DNA of 60,000 nt from Apostichopus japonicus (GCF_037975245.1 NC_092579.1:18103678-18163677); one strand, 5' to 3'; shown: positions 37,290-49,904, counted from the first letter of the stretch. Notes: generated from the sequence alone by a model not told the origin. Numbers and translations: made by a program.

Positions 37290-38625
37290 TGCACAGTAAG
37301 TTTCATTCTGTGGCAATACGTTATGGGTTTATAACTACATGATAAATTTAGTTTCATTGTGAAGCTATGCATTATGTGTATATAACTATATGACAAAGTT
37401 AGTTTCGTGGTGTAGCTATGCATTCTAGTATATAACTATATCATAAAGTTAGTTTCATTGCGCAGCTATGCATTATGTAACTATATCATAAAGTTACATT
37501 CAATGTACTGCAGATATACATCCTGTTCACACAACTGTATGATCAAGTTAGTTTCGTGATGTAGCTATACATTCTATACATAACTATATGATGGAGTGAG
37601 TTTCATTGTACAGCTATACATTATAGGTATATAACTATATCATAAAGTTAGGTTCATTGCGCAGCTATGCATTATGTGTATATAACTATATCATAAAGTT
37701 ACATTCAATGTACTGCAGATATACATCCTGTTCACACAACTGTATGATAAAGTTAGTTTCGTGGTGTAGCTATACATTCTATACATAACTATATGATGGA
37801 GTGAGTTTCATTGTACAGCTATACATTATGTGTATATAACTATATGACAAAGTTAGTTTCGTGGTGTAGCTATACATTCTAGTATATAACTATATGATGG
37901 AGTGAGTTTCATTGTACAGCTATACATTATAGGTATATAACTATATCATAAAGTTAGTTTCGTGGTGTAGCTATGCATTATAGTATATAACTATATGTTA
38001 AAGTTACATTCAGTGTACCGCAGATATGCATCCTGTTTTCACAACTGTATGATAAAGTTAGTTTCGTGGTGTAGCTATACATTCTATACATAACTATATG
38101 ATGGAGTGAGTTTCATTGTACAGCTATACATTATGTGTATATAACTATATCATAAAGTTACATTCAGTGTACCGCAGATATGCATCCTGTTTTCACAACT
38201 GTATGATAAAGTTAGTTTCGTGGTGTAGCTATACATTCTAGTATATAACTATATCATAAAGTTACATTCAATGTACTGCAGATATACATCCTGTTCACAC
38301 AACTGTATGATCAAGTGAGTTTCATTGTACAGCTATACATCCTGTTTACACAACTGTATAATAACGTGAGTTTCATTGTACAGCTAAACATTATGTGTAT
38401 ATAACTGTATAATAACATGAGTTTCATTGTACAGCTATACATTATGTGTATATAACTATATGACAAAGTTAGTTTCGTGGTGTAGCTATATACATTCTAG
38501 TATATAACTATATGATAAAGTTAGTTTCATTGTACAGCTATAGCCTGTTTTACACAACTATATGATAAAGTGAGTTTGATTGTACAGCTATACATTATAT
38601 GTATATAACTGCATGATAACCAGAG
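37290..38625. repeat. Satellite of about 51-bp units with variant classes
   Basis: About 26 units built on AGTTTCATTGTACAGCTATA, CATTATGTGTATATAACTATA and TGATAAAGTT. At least three unit types are interspersed: GTTTCATTGTACAGC, GTTTCGTGGTGTAGC and ACATTCAATGTACTGCAGAT. The third type starts at 37495, 37701, 38005, 38160 and 38264, spacings that are 4, 6, 3 and 2 unit lengths. No open frame runs through it. Confidence 0.92.
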
Positions 38626-39325
38626 TTCCATTGTGCAAAGTCAGCACAATTCAATTTTTGCAATAAATTAATAGATTATTTAGTTAAAGATTATGTTAGG
38701 AGTATACAACGAAAAACAGTATCTAATCTTCAAATCTTCGAAGTCCCTGGATCCAGGGTGGAAGAAGAAAGAAATAGACAGGGGGTGAGGGTAGGGGGGG
38801 GGGTGTCATTCATGCGTCACCCATCAGTTTGAGGGTAAGATGGGAGTTATATTCGACTTTGTTTTCGTTGTTTTTGCTCTTCTTTGATCTTTGGATTAGA
38901 TAACAACTTGTAGTTTTTAGCAGAAATCTGACGACAGCTTACCCGAGGTATTGGAATTATCTTTGAGTGGATGGTTTGAGGGCAAGAGAATACATCTGAG
39001 TAAAGTTTCTGTTGTCTCCAGCAAGTCTTAAATTACTCTACCCTAAAGGTATAGATGATCGAATAGACAAACCCTTTCTGGGTCGCTTCTTATATTACTC
39101 ACTCCGTCATATTAGCTTTATCGATGTAAGCCACGTCACCACTATATATAACGTAGATTAGTATATAGATTACAATGGAAATGCGATACGTAATAACTCT
39201 CCCACACATCTGGCTGTCTGGGCTATATCAATATTAACTTTATTTCCTCTCAGTAAAAAAAAAGAATCATGCTACGCATTCTTTTTGGCAAGTATGGGCA
39301 GGCTTTATAATTGAGGCGTATATAT
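38626..39325. other. Intergenic DNA, nothing recognised
   Basis: Contains a G10 run at 38794-38803. No gene is seen. Confidence 0.35.
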
Positions 39326-39353
39326 CAGGGAGTTGTTCCATAACAACTCCCTG
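39326..39353. repeat. Perfect hairpin, 12-bp stem and 4-base loop
   Basis: CAGGGAGTTGTT (39326-39337), CCAT, AACAACTCCCTG (39342-39353). It lies just before a SINE. The words GTTGTTCCATAAC recur at about 9738-9750 in a similar but imperfect foldback. It may be a terminus of a small DNA element. Confidence 0.7.
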
Positions 39354-39360
39354 TATATTT

Positions 39361-39605
39361 GTATGTATGTATGTATGTGTTTTAGATCCTCCTACAAGCA
39401 GGAACTCGCGAAGAAGCCTCGTTGGCTTATCAAAGCCGCAAGCTGACAGAAGTCAGTCTCTTAGATTCATATTTAACGTCCATGATTATGAATTGCCAAT
39501 TGTCAACAACTTTGTAACTGGACGACATACATTAATCTTGGAGTGACTCGAACCGGGGACCTTATGATTGGAAGGCACCGGCGTTAACCACTGAGCTAAC
39601 ACCCC
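39361..39605 (-). mobile_element. tRNA-derived SINE, family A, copy 2
   Basis: The best-preserved copy. On the minus strand the A-box reads TAGCTCAGTGG (39588-39598) and the B-box GGTTCGAGT (39546-39554), followed by a body with CGACGTAAAT-type words and GCTTATCAAAGCCGC (plus-strand view), the CTTGTAGGAGG segment and an (ATAC)n tail at 39361-39378. It shares order and length with copies 1 and 3. Confidence 0.85.
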
Positions 39606-41225
39606 ACAGTGTATATACTGTGTATACAGTGTATAACTAACATATTATACTGTTCTGTTCTCTTTAAGTTGGTCCAGAAGTTCCAATGAGGTTGGCTTTT
39701 CTTCAAATTATTTCATTTCGATTTTTTTGTCCCTTTTTCGTCTTCCTGCTTCTTCTCTTTTTACACCAGCGGTGGGACTTGCTAAAGGTGATTGCTAGTA
39801 TAAATTTCACTCAAACGCACCCATCTCATCACGGAAATCTCGGCGTGATATGCAAAAGAACAAAAAATTAATTTCATGCTTAATTTCACACTATAACCAT
39901 TCACCGGAAGAAATATGGAGGGGTGGTAGGATTTACTGAATGTGTTTATACTATCTATAATGTCTATATTAGAGAGAAGCGGCTGTGCATCACCTGCGTA
40001 TTTGTATAGCATTTATATAGGCCACGATTTGTGTACTATAGGATAAAAAAAGCCTAGTTCGTGTGTAAAACTGACGGCTAATGTGGGTCATACACGAAAA
40101 GAACGTCGTCTTTTTATCGTCTTAAAAAGAGGCAATTATTATGTTTTGCTGATTCTGCGAATTTATCGCAACCACATAAAAGCAACGTATAAGGCTATCC
40201 GTATTAGAGGCTATTAGATCGTATGGTGACTTTAAAGGAATTTCTATAGGTTCTATAGTGATGTCATTATGCATATGTATAACAACTGATGAGATCGAAT
40301 ACAAAACCATATTTCTATTGAGGCTTTACTGAGCAACATGTCCATGATGCAGTTGATAATACTACGTCTGTTTTTGTCTTCCAATTGTCTTCTTGAAATA
40401 ATACTGACTAGGGATACATCTTGTGGGTGTGGGGGGGGGGGGTGAGGGGGAGGAGTGGGTAAGCAGGGGTTAGCTTTGACCAATTTACATATCATGTTTA
40501 TTCATACGGAAAGGGATAGACATGAAATTTCGTAAAAGATACACTCGCAGACATGCACAAGTCATGTAAATATGTAAACATATAGGGATAGTCATGCAGT
40601 CAAAAGGGTATCATGATACTGTTTTTTTCCTGGAGGTGGACCGTTGGGGGGGGGGGCGGCGAGGGGTGCAATTGCTTACTACAAGTTTCACAAATACTCT
40701 GAGTAGTACAATCATGACATGGGAAACGATAAAAGGCTTATTTTCACCTTTCACGTTTTCGATGTCCCTTCTGACCTTTCATATCACTTATTTTGGCATC
40801 CTCAAAATTCTTTTTGAGAAAATTAGAAATTTTCTTCTATTATTTTATAACCTGACATACTTTTAGTCTTCTCACCAATTCTCTCCGGGGAGTGTTATAC
40901 ACTCAAGGTTGAAGTGTGTTTAGTCACACGGTGAGGATATCTCCTGACGATTTTAATTTTCAATCCATTATTATTTTGAAGGACACACACATATACGGCT
41001 TGTTATAGCAACCACACCATACTGTATATATGTGCTGCAAATAGCAACGAACAAATGTAGTTCAAGTTGTAGGGATATCGATAATAACTATAACGAGGAT
41101 AATATCAACTAATTACTCGCAAACATATATAATCACAAAACAGAAATTTCAAAATACACTATATGGATAGTGGCATGTCTAACTTTAGGGGACAGTTTCT
41201 CCGTTTCAATTTTGAATATATGTAT

Positions 41226-41264
<39 letters not shown>

Positions 41265-42095
41265 GTAATGTAGACTTATGACGTCAAAAGAACCATAGCA
41301 ACGAGCAATTACATACACACACATATACACGCACACACCCACACACACATTTTTGTCATTCTGAATAGGAGCATGCTCAGTTCCTAATTACTTTGTTTTG
41401 TAGATGATGCCATGTCAAATACCGATTTCCATAATGACATGACTTGACTTTAATGACATTTCCATGGTGTGACAATTTTCTCTAAAATCATTTGAAATGT
41501 CACAAATTGCCATACACAATCTTTCTCTCTCTCGTTTGGGTATTAATACCTTGCGTAGTTAAGCAATACTCAACAACATAAAACAACAAATAACCACAAA
41601 GTGTCCCAAATTTGAGCATGGAATTGTTTAATATTTTACACCGAATGTGACAATTCCAGCTTTTAACTTGATTTTGATCGACTTCAAATTTGTGTACTTC
41701 TTCCGTTCACTTCCTTAAAAAACAAATCGCAATTCACTATATTAGTTCATGACGTGTAATTAATGCAATTGGGAATCTTATCAAGAGGTCACGTGATATG
41801 GTATTTATTGTTCGTCGTGACACCAATTAAGGTAATTTTGTCTAACATATTCCTTAAAGTTCTTTGAAAAACAACTTACGATGAAATCTTGACCACTGCA
41901 AAAATCGAAAAACAACAACGGGGGAAAAACAGAGTCAGTTGATAATAATTAGGTTTGAGCATACAAAATTTAGGTCGCGGTCAATTTAGACAAGTCGCCT
42001 CTCATGAAATCGAGGTACCGACTAACAATTAAGGAGAGGATGTGTGGAGATGGCGAGCCAGTGTATAGATGAATCGCGTAGCAGAAGATGAGAGG
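39606..42095. other. Intergenic DNA with short simple repeats
   Basis: G12 at 40431-40442, G11 at 40646-40656, (TA)n at 41229-41261, TGACGTCA at 41279-41286 and a CA-rich tract at 41308-41350. No gene is supported. Confidence 0.45.
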
Positions 42096-42310
42096 CAAAA
42101 GTTGTGGAGAGATTGGGAGATTACAAGAAGCGTGTAGCCAGGGGGCGGTGGGGAATGTCGCCCCTCCCGAACAAAGAGAAAAAAGATAGAGAGAAAGAGA
42201 GGTATGGGGTGGGAAGGGGGACGGAAGGAGAGAGAGAGAAAAGGGGTGGGGAGGGGGAGATGGAAGGAGAGAAAGAGAGAGAGAAAGGGGGACCATGAGC
42301 GGGGAGAATT
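42096..42310. repeat. Purine-rich (GGA/GAGA) tract
   Basis: About 200 bases in which the + strand is overwhelmingly A and G, with many GAGAGA and GGAGA words. Frames of Lys/Glu/Gly or Pro/Ser/Leu through it are compositional artefacts. Confidence 0.75.
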
Positions 42311-42879
42311 TGGAGACCAACGTAGAGAGATCTCACACAAAGTTTGAGAAGTGTGGAAATTACTTATTAATTAATTAAGTGCGGTATACACTTCTGAAAA
42401 GCTGTCTACGCCGGTAGCCTTCATAGAGTCACACTATTGAAAAGGAATGCAACACCTCCAAATTGTAATCTACCTATGTATAGGGGCAGAAATGGAACAA
42501 AAATGTTTATGGCCTTTATTCACTCGACTTGGCTGGTAAATTCTCTAAATTTGACGTGTTGTGTTACAGAAAAAACTGGCAACCCCGCTGAGGGCTGTAA
42601 ACTAAGTACAACTTCAAACTGGTAGCACACCGTGACACTATTGTATTGTTTGTTTTGTAGCACTGGCTACTGCCATAGTGCCACGGATTTGACTAGGTTA
42701 CCCTAGAATTAGGTTCTATACTTTAAGTGAGTTATTGAATAATTTCTAACCCCCTTGTTTCAATATTAGGCTAATCATATTTTGCAATATATTTGAAAAT
42801 TTTTATATAATTTTTCATGGCTAAAATCTCGGCTGATTTGAATAAAAAAGTGAAAGCTATAAAGCCTCTAAAGGTCCGC

Positions 42880-43440
42880 CAAATTGTGGAGCGGAGATGT
42901 GGAAAGTTGACATGAGGAGAAGTCATTGGGAGACGGGATGTGGCAAGTAAGAGTGGGAAGGGGGATGCGGGGTCAGGACACGTGAATTGAATGTGCAGAG
43001 AGGCAGTCTATGTATGTGAAATGTTAAAGATGTAGGTCAAGTAAGACTTGGATGGGAAACATAGAGGGTGATTTATAGAATGAATTGTGAGAGGGGTGGG
43101 TGTTGCCAAAAAAAAAAACAGACATGGATGAAAAGAATTAGTAAGAAATGGATATTATGGTGAGACAAAGATCGTGGGAGATTGAATAGGGAGAGATTGC
43201 AAGGCACAAACGTGCTTGGAGAGAGAAAGAAGGGATAAGTTGTGAGGAGAAGAGGTTGAGAAAGCGTGCATACCCGAACATTAGCAGGGATGATTGCCTG
43301 GAGGGGATGTAGATACAATATAGGTGGACCGCGGAACTATCACGAATATCTCCATGGCAATGGATAATGAGGTAGAGATGACGTGCAATAGGAAGGGGAG
43401 GTGATGTGGTCAAGACTGAGATGATATTTACAGAGTTTGA
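42880..43440. other. Long purine-skewed segment
   Basis: Over about 550 bases the + strand has a strong excess of A and G over T and C, without being a simple repeat. Words such as GAGGAGAAG, GGGAGA and GATGTGG recur irregularly. No coding frame is supported on either strand. Confidence 0.45.
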
Positions 43441-44237
43441 AAGATATTAATTGCGAGTATATAATAAACGTAAAGAGAACAAGTAGAGAGGAATTCGCGT
43501 ATGTAAAGGCATGCAGTAAATCTCGAAAGGTATGTTAAATTTCATAATGCAACCTGTTACTACTTTTATAGTTGCTTTACGTTACTAAGATTCACGAACT
43601 TTTGTAGCAAAGTTGCTGTTTCAAGATAGTTGATAGAAGCAATACCGGGAACTACAAAATGAAAGGTAGTTTTTTTTTCAATAGGATTTTTGTGAGCAAT
43701 AACGAATTTATTGCTACATTTGAGCACTAGACATGTCAACTAGTCTTATAAGGATGGATACCATGGTAGACGCACGTCGTAAATGTTTTCATCCCTTTGG
43801 TTTTTTTTTTCTACGTTTAGTTTATGTTCTTGCTTTTCTCCAAGAAGACTAGTAATGATCGTAATCTTATATTGAAGCGTAGCCATTTTCAGCAACTCAA
43901 CGCTCGTCATAAATACTGATGTTACAAATGATGTCTCACGCAAAACATTTCATCTGATTTTGACCTTTTTCATATTATTTTACAAAAGTAGATTTAATTT
44001 CAACATTCAAGCAGTGCAAACGTCTTCAAGTGACAGGTTGTTAATCATGATCGTAAGATAAAACCGTCATAGTTATGTTGAATCACCCGAAAGACTACTT
44101 TTCAAAACAGCTATCAGCATCTAGTGTTGAAATTATGTTAAAACATCCCACACGCCTACGACCACGGCGTATATGGTTTTCAAAGTATACTGGTGAACAA
44201 TATAGGTATCAAACTGTTCTATGGGTCACATGGACCT

Positions 44238-44238
<1 letters not shown>
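43441..44238. other. Intergenic DNA, nothing recognised
   Basis: No gene or repeat identified apart from short T runs. Confidence 0.3.

Positions 44239-44271
<33 letters not shown>
44239..44271. repeat. (TA)n microsatellite at a SINE 3' end
   Basis: About 33 bases of TA with one TAAA interruption, directly at the 3' end of the minus-strand SINE. Confidence 0.85.
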
Positions 44272-44272
<1 letters not shown>

Positions 44273-44393
44273 ATTGAAAATCGTAATGAGTTGGAAAATC
44301 AAGAACAGTGAAAAACTTCCAGCCTCCACCGGGATTCGAACCCGGGCCTCCCGCTTTGTACGCGGATACCCTAACCAACTAGGCCATGGACGC
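44272..44393 (-). mobile_element. tRNA-derived SINE, family B, copy 1
   Basis: On the minus strand 44393-44322 folds as a 72-base tRNA: acceptor GCGTCCA with TGGAGGC (six of seven pairs), A-box TAGTTGGTTAGGG, anticodon stem TCCGC/GCGGG with a seven-base loop GTACAAA, and T-arm CCGGG-TTCGAAT-CCCGG. The anticodon position would be ACA, which is not a normal tRNA anticodon for Cys. A 50-base tail (44321-44272) and a TA tract follow. The repeated tail and TA end mark it as a SINE and not a tRNA gene. Confidence 0.8.
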
Positions 44394-44643
44394 TGATTGT
44401 ATGTCCAGAGGTTCGAAACCGGCAAGGAAGGTCGTAATTCCACTGTAGGCGTTTGTCACCTATATCGAACAATACTAGTTCTGTGTTTGGTGACATATTT
44501 TGCCTTACTCTAGAGATCGAACATGATGCTAACCAACTCGAAATCATTTATGATTCCTAAAGCCGGATCTCGAAAGAGATACTTTGAACAGACTTTATGT
44601 TAATGAAATGGAGGTAAACGGCAAAGGCAAAATGAATATATAT
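44394..44643. other. Spacer between the two family B SINEs
   Basis: About 250 bases of non-repetitive sequence. A B-box-like palindrome, GGTTCGAAACC, lies at 44410-44420. Confidence 0.35.
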
Positions 44644-44755
44644 AATTGAAAATCGTAATGAGTTGGAAAATCAAGAACAGTGAAAAAACTTCCAGCCTCC
44701 ACCGGGATTCGAACCCGGGCCTCCCGCTTTGTACGCGGATACCCTAACCAACTAG
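44644..44755 (-). mobile_element. tRNA-derived SINE, family B, copy 2, 5'-truncated
   Basis: Nearly identical to copy 1 over tail, T-arm and anticodon arm, including the ACA position. It stops inside the A-box region (CTAACCAACTAG), and a (TA)n array begins directly. One extra A is present in the tail A run. The high identity suggests recent duplication or recent transposition. Confidence 0.8.

Positions 44756-44827
<72 letters not shown>
44756..44827. repeat. (TA)n-(GA)n compound microsatellite
   Basis: TA repeats to about 44804 switch directly to about twelve GA units. The left edge coincides with the truncation point of the adjacent SINE. Confidence 0.93.
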
Positions 44828-44828
<1 letters not shown>

Positions 44829-45700
44829 AGATGATATTTGCATGTCCACAAGGAAGAAGGGTTGGGTGGGGAGCGGGACGGGAGTGGGAGGAGAGGGGTA
44901 GGAGAGGGATAAGAGTAAGAACATTGGTCTTTACACCTGTGACAAACATGAAATACTAATGAATTGACAACTGCAAACTGGCTGAGAATTTTTTGCTAAA
45001 ATATGATGACTTTTAACACCCAATACAGCACATGCATTTCTAAAACCTTGATTTATTTTATATTTATAGTTTACCAGTAAAGCGCGTTCCATAAGTATTA
45101 TGTGTATACTCAACTGCAGGGAGAGGATTTCAAGTGTGTCGTCAATCATAATGACGACATTTCAGACAAAATTCCAGGTGTAATTTACAGAAACTTCAAC
45201 TTATATAAATTCTTTGAGTTTAAAGTGCCTGAGGCCTGTTAACATAACGATTGAAGCAATCATATACAGATTGTTAAACAATATACATTATATGGTGTGA
45301 ATAATTACATTTTGCATACAAGAGCAGACACGAACACGTTTTGCTATTGACTTTATTCATCTTCTTGAGATGATTACATATCAGTCAAAGAAATATACTT
45401 ACGTAAAATATATCATTCGCAGATAGATACGGTCTCATCAAGATTAAATTGTCTTGCTTTCATCTCAATACTTATTTACTAACCTTGAAGTTATCATTCA
45501 TTTAAAATGAAGTAAACTATAGCACGGAGGCTCTTGTATTGATATTACATGTGATGTATAGCTTCCTGTATATAAATGTTAAATTGTTAGAAAAGCAGCT
45601 GGCTATGTTTATGACGTAAAGGTATTAGCCAGATAAAGGGCAATGTGAAAACATGGATTACCTGCGCCATGGTTATGTGTTGGATGTGTGGCATGCATTG
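44828..45700. other. Intergenic DNA, nothing recognised
   Basis: A G-rich patch lies at 44860-44905. No gene is seen. Confidence 0.3.
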
Positions 45701-45808
45701 TGTTGATTTGTAGCATGGTGTTGATTTGTCGCACGGTGTTGATTTGTCGCACGATGTTGATTTGTAGCATGGTGTTCATTTGTAGCGTGGTGTTGATTTG
45801 TACAAACT
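45701..45808. repeat. 18-bp minisatellite
   Basis: Six tandem 18-base units of the type TGTTGATTTGTAGCATGG, starting at 45701, 45719, 45737, 45755, 45773 and 45791. Units 2 and 3 read TCGCAC in place of TAGCAT. A degenerate unit precedes the array. Confidence 0.9.
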
Positions 45809-47440
45809 TTAATGCTTCTTCTGTGATATATGGGACGAGATACAGCAGATTACACAGAGTTTAAGGTCAAGTCTGGAGAAAAAACTTCGTAAGGCGCATT
45901 TTACTAGCTAGATCAGGAATTCATGGTGAAATTTTTCCCACTACGTCGGTGAATAATCTTCTTTGAATGAGCAAAACAATAAATAGATTTGGTTTACATT
46001 TGATAAAATATTCCCTTGCGACAATATTCTTGCGATGAAACTCACCAACATTTATTGACTTAATTTCCCATCAAGCGTTGTTAGGTTCAAGGTTATTTTT
46101 AATGCCTGCGCTTTGATGACATCATCCAAACTGGAAGACTTCCAAGCTGTTGGTCAAAGCCACTCGCCGGCAGGAAATTGGTAGTTTATTTAACTAGGCA
46201 TATATAATGAAATCTCCACAGGAATTTCCCTAAAACGCTTACATCTATAACGAAGTAATTAACACTCGGTGAATGAGTCTATTCGCCTGTAACGTGAAAT
46301 TTAAAATTCTTTCAAGGACTGAACAATAATTAAAGGAAACATACGGTACAATACCACAAATAAATGCCAATAAAACACATGCCGTATATATACTACAGGC
46401 TTTTGCTTCAGGTAGATGTAACCTAATAGGTATATTGAATGGAAAATAGCAGTACATCACTATAGAAGCAATCAAAGTAGGTGTTTCTTAGAAACATAAA
46501 CACACATACATACACACAAACGTATATACGTACATAAATATCTCCATCTGTACATACGTTCATATATGCGTGTGTATATATACGTACGAACATATTAACA
46601 TTCAAAACGCTGGTCTCGTCGTTTAGTCTACGTTTACGCTTTTTTTTTTTTGTTCCTTAAAAGCCGTTTCGTGATTTTGGCCTCAAATAGATTACCTACT
46701 AAAAGACGTAATTTACTTGACGAAAGTGAAAATCGATTTGGAGGCCGTCCGTCCGTCTCTCCCGCCGAAACCAATAAAATAAAGTGCAGACTACAGCATG
46801 CTCTGTCATCATCTTAATCGCATCATCATCATCATCATATATAACCCTTCGGTGTGCAAATATTTACATATATATGTCATGTGAGCGGACTACTGATTAT
46901 GTATGCATGTCATCGACCACAGACAACTTCAAAGATAGATCAGCATCTTTATAGGACAAAAAAATAAAGTCGGAGTTTCCAAATCAGTTTCGACAGCTTA
47001 CAAAATATACAGTGAGTCAATGACCCTGTACACCAACTGATCTAATCCATATAGTCATGAAACGTCGCGAAAGGGATTAACTCTTCATTGAAGTTAAATT
47101 ACCACATCGTAGAATTTATCCAGATTAAATTACGTATAGCTGCGACTTAGCTGCCGTCTCCCCTGACGACCTGAAGTGACGCTATTTATTTATTTTTTGG
47201 TTCCATCTGATGACATGAATCATTACTGCAGCCAAAGGTAATCGACCACAGATATAGCAATGACTCAAGATAGGACACAGCTCAGTTACAAATTTATTTA
47301 CGGTTCACTTTTGTTTTCTCGTATAAGAAGTGTCTCTCTCTCGGCCTTTTCGAACGCCGTTCTCGACAACCGTATATCTTTGTCAAGAGCACTTCACATC
47401 ATTTATATGAATCATTTACCTCAACTTCAAACCACGGGGA
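45809..47440. other. Intergenic DNA with simple repeats
   Basis: An ACATACA/GTATATACGTAC-rich tract lies at about 46499-46600 and (CAT)6 at 46821-46838. No gene is supported. Confidence 0.4.
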
Positions 47441-47715
47441 TGTGTATGTGTGTGTATGTATATATGTATGTGGGCGACAAGCTAACATCGGCAAAATCGA
47501 GGACAACGCTTTCCCAGAAGTGAAATTGCGCCCAATTTGTGAAACAACCGTCTCTAAGCCAGTGAGTGTCCTCAGCTGACACCCATTGACTAAAGTAGGC
47601 CTCAAATCCCCCATACTAATCACAGTGTCGCTTGGAGAGTTACCTAATCTTATATAGGCCACAGGTACTTCACACCGGCGGCTTACTTCCTGAGAAGTGT
47701 AGGGCTCACGGTAAA
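47441..47715 (-). repeat. Possible retroposon fragment with microsatellite tail
   Basis: On the minus strand a non-repetitive segment of about 230 bases, open over 106 codons, ends in a CATA/CACA tail (47441-47475), the arrangement expected of a SINE or LINE 3' end. No tRNA-like boxes, no known protein domain and no second copy in the window were found, so this is weak. Confidence 0.25.
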
Positions 47716-49904
47716 TCAATTGATATGTGAATCACCATATACGTAAAGCATCGACAACAGAGAATAATACAAGGTTTATCCAGATTTGTGTGCGAAATTA
47801 TAGTCATGTTATTTTTTTCCCTCCTTTTTCGCTAGTATACAGCTATGACCAAATTATAGCTTTAAAAAAATGAAATTTCAATCGATCAAACTAAGGCCCA
47901 TCTTTATATTATCTGCAACAAAATGAACGTTAAATAAGGGAGAAATTAATGCGGCGTTATTTTTGTTACAATGTTAAGTTCTTCGCCCATGCATTCGACA
48001 CATTGCAAATTCGCATCAATCACATGTAAAAATCAAATTTTGGAAATTTTCAGAACATATATTTGGCGGCCGATAAAATGTTACTTTATATTTGTAAATA
48101 TAACTCAACTCATCAATTAGTTATTGAATTACATCTTGGTTTCATTTCTTTGCCGGAGGTTACTTATCCACATGTAAAATCGAGGAAAGGAATTCTCTAA
48201 GCAGTTAAGTTGGCTTTCTGTGGTATGTATTTGATGTTGGTATTCGAATAACATCGCAAAATTTAACAAACCAGTTCAAAATTATACTGTGCTCTAAATT
48301 TGACGTAATTTTGTTAACCCCGGAGGAGCTACCCTTGCAGAAGTAGTCAGAAATTGGCGGGGAATAAAATTTGACCCAAACTCAAAAGGGTCTGCTTTCT
48401 ACTAAGGGAAAGTAACTGCTTAACTGTATATATCTTTCACACGTGACCCCTTTTCTCCTTAAAGTTTGCTTATTCACGCATAGGGAGTATAATTGGTTTA
48501 CCTATGTTTCTATACACGATGTATAAGTTGTAGGATTCACGATATAACCGTTTCCCCTAATTTTGACCTAAGATACTCCCTAAGGCCTGAATTAGGATGT
48601 AAACTTGTTTCTTTTTCCTCCTCTCAGGTGAGTTCAGGTGTGAGCTCACGGTGTGCAGGCGTACATGACCCAATATAAGAAGAAACAGGTTACCTGATTG
48701 GTCGATGAAATTCCCTTGTATATATGGCATTAAGTATTAATCAAAAATAATGCAGTATATACGGAAAACCTTAGGCTCTTTTCAGTCGCTCATGAATATT
48801 TATATTTTAATTATATTTCCCTGTCTCGCTCTCTGTCTTGCTCTATCATTCTCGTGATGAAAAACGATACCTGAGCAAAATCTTAGGTCACGTTTGGAGC
48901 CAAAAACTGACAAATGAGAGACCTGAAATAAAAAAAAGTGCTTAAAGATGATGATAACGTTAGTAAATGAATCGACGCTTTAACACCAATGACTAATTCC
49001 AGTATGTCACACACATCCACCCCCCCCCCACCCTCCCACAAAAAAAAGAAGAAATTCTTGGTTCCTTTTTTGAAATGAATCTCGTAAAATGAACTCCACT
49101 GGTAGTATGGGATTTTTAGTGTTAAATAAAAAATGTACCACAAATATAGAAAAATCTGCAATATCTAGAACGACAGATAATCTGTCAAGCGATCTAGGTA
49201 AAATGCAAGGTAAATAAAAGTTGCATGAAGTTGATCTAAAAAGCCGACGACTGATATCCCCCTCCCCCCCCCCCCCAACCCATGCTCGAAAAGTTTGGAA
49301 TAAGTAATCGTGTCCTAGGGATATAGGCTATTGTATAATGCAAACTGTATAACAGTATACCCTGCGTTGTACACCACGTTGACTGAATTTCATTGTCACA
49401 TGGGAAATTAGTCGCAAACTAATTAATAAAGTCTATATATTACCCCGAGGAACAAGGTTCTTATCTTCATTTGCAATAAACCTTTTATATCTTTCTGTTA
49501 TTTTGTCAGCCCTTGCTCTGGTTGGTTTATATTATGTCACATGACCATTCTGGACGATCTTTTTTTTAATTTTTTTTTTAATAAATGTCAGTTAATTACC
49601 TAGATTAATATGCAAAAGCAAATTCCCAGGCTGGTGTAACACAAGGTACTTGGTTGGGAATGAAGACTTTAGAAAAGTCTGACTTTGTTAGGCAACAGGT
49701 CAATGGCTGTCAAGGACGTTGACAAAAACTGGATTAAAAGCTGACAACGACCAGTAAAGTCATTACTATAATCGGTAAATATATAGTCTGAATATATATG
49801 CTTGTACAATTCAATAGGTATATTTAGTACAGTGATTATTGTATTAACAGCGATATAGCTAATTACTTAGCGTTAGCTAATCATCTTTAGATCAACTTAG
49901 ACGT
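47716..49904. other. Intergenic DNA, nothing recognised
   Basis: C runs at 49020-49029 and 49264-49276. No gene is supported. Confidence 0.4.

Noticed and set aside
42029-42340. Pro/Ser/Leu-rich minus-strand frames of about 100 codons
   Set aside because: They are translations of a GA-rich low-complexity tract and are open in several frames at once.
44322-44393. Functional tRNA gene on the minus strand
   Set aside because: The anticodon position is ACA, not used for cysteine, the acceptor has a mismatch, and the same sequence with the same tail is repeated at 44644, so it is a SINE.
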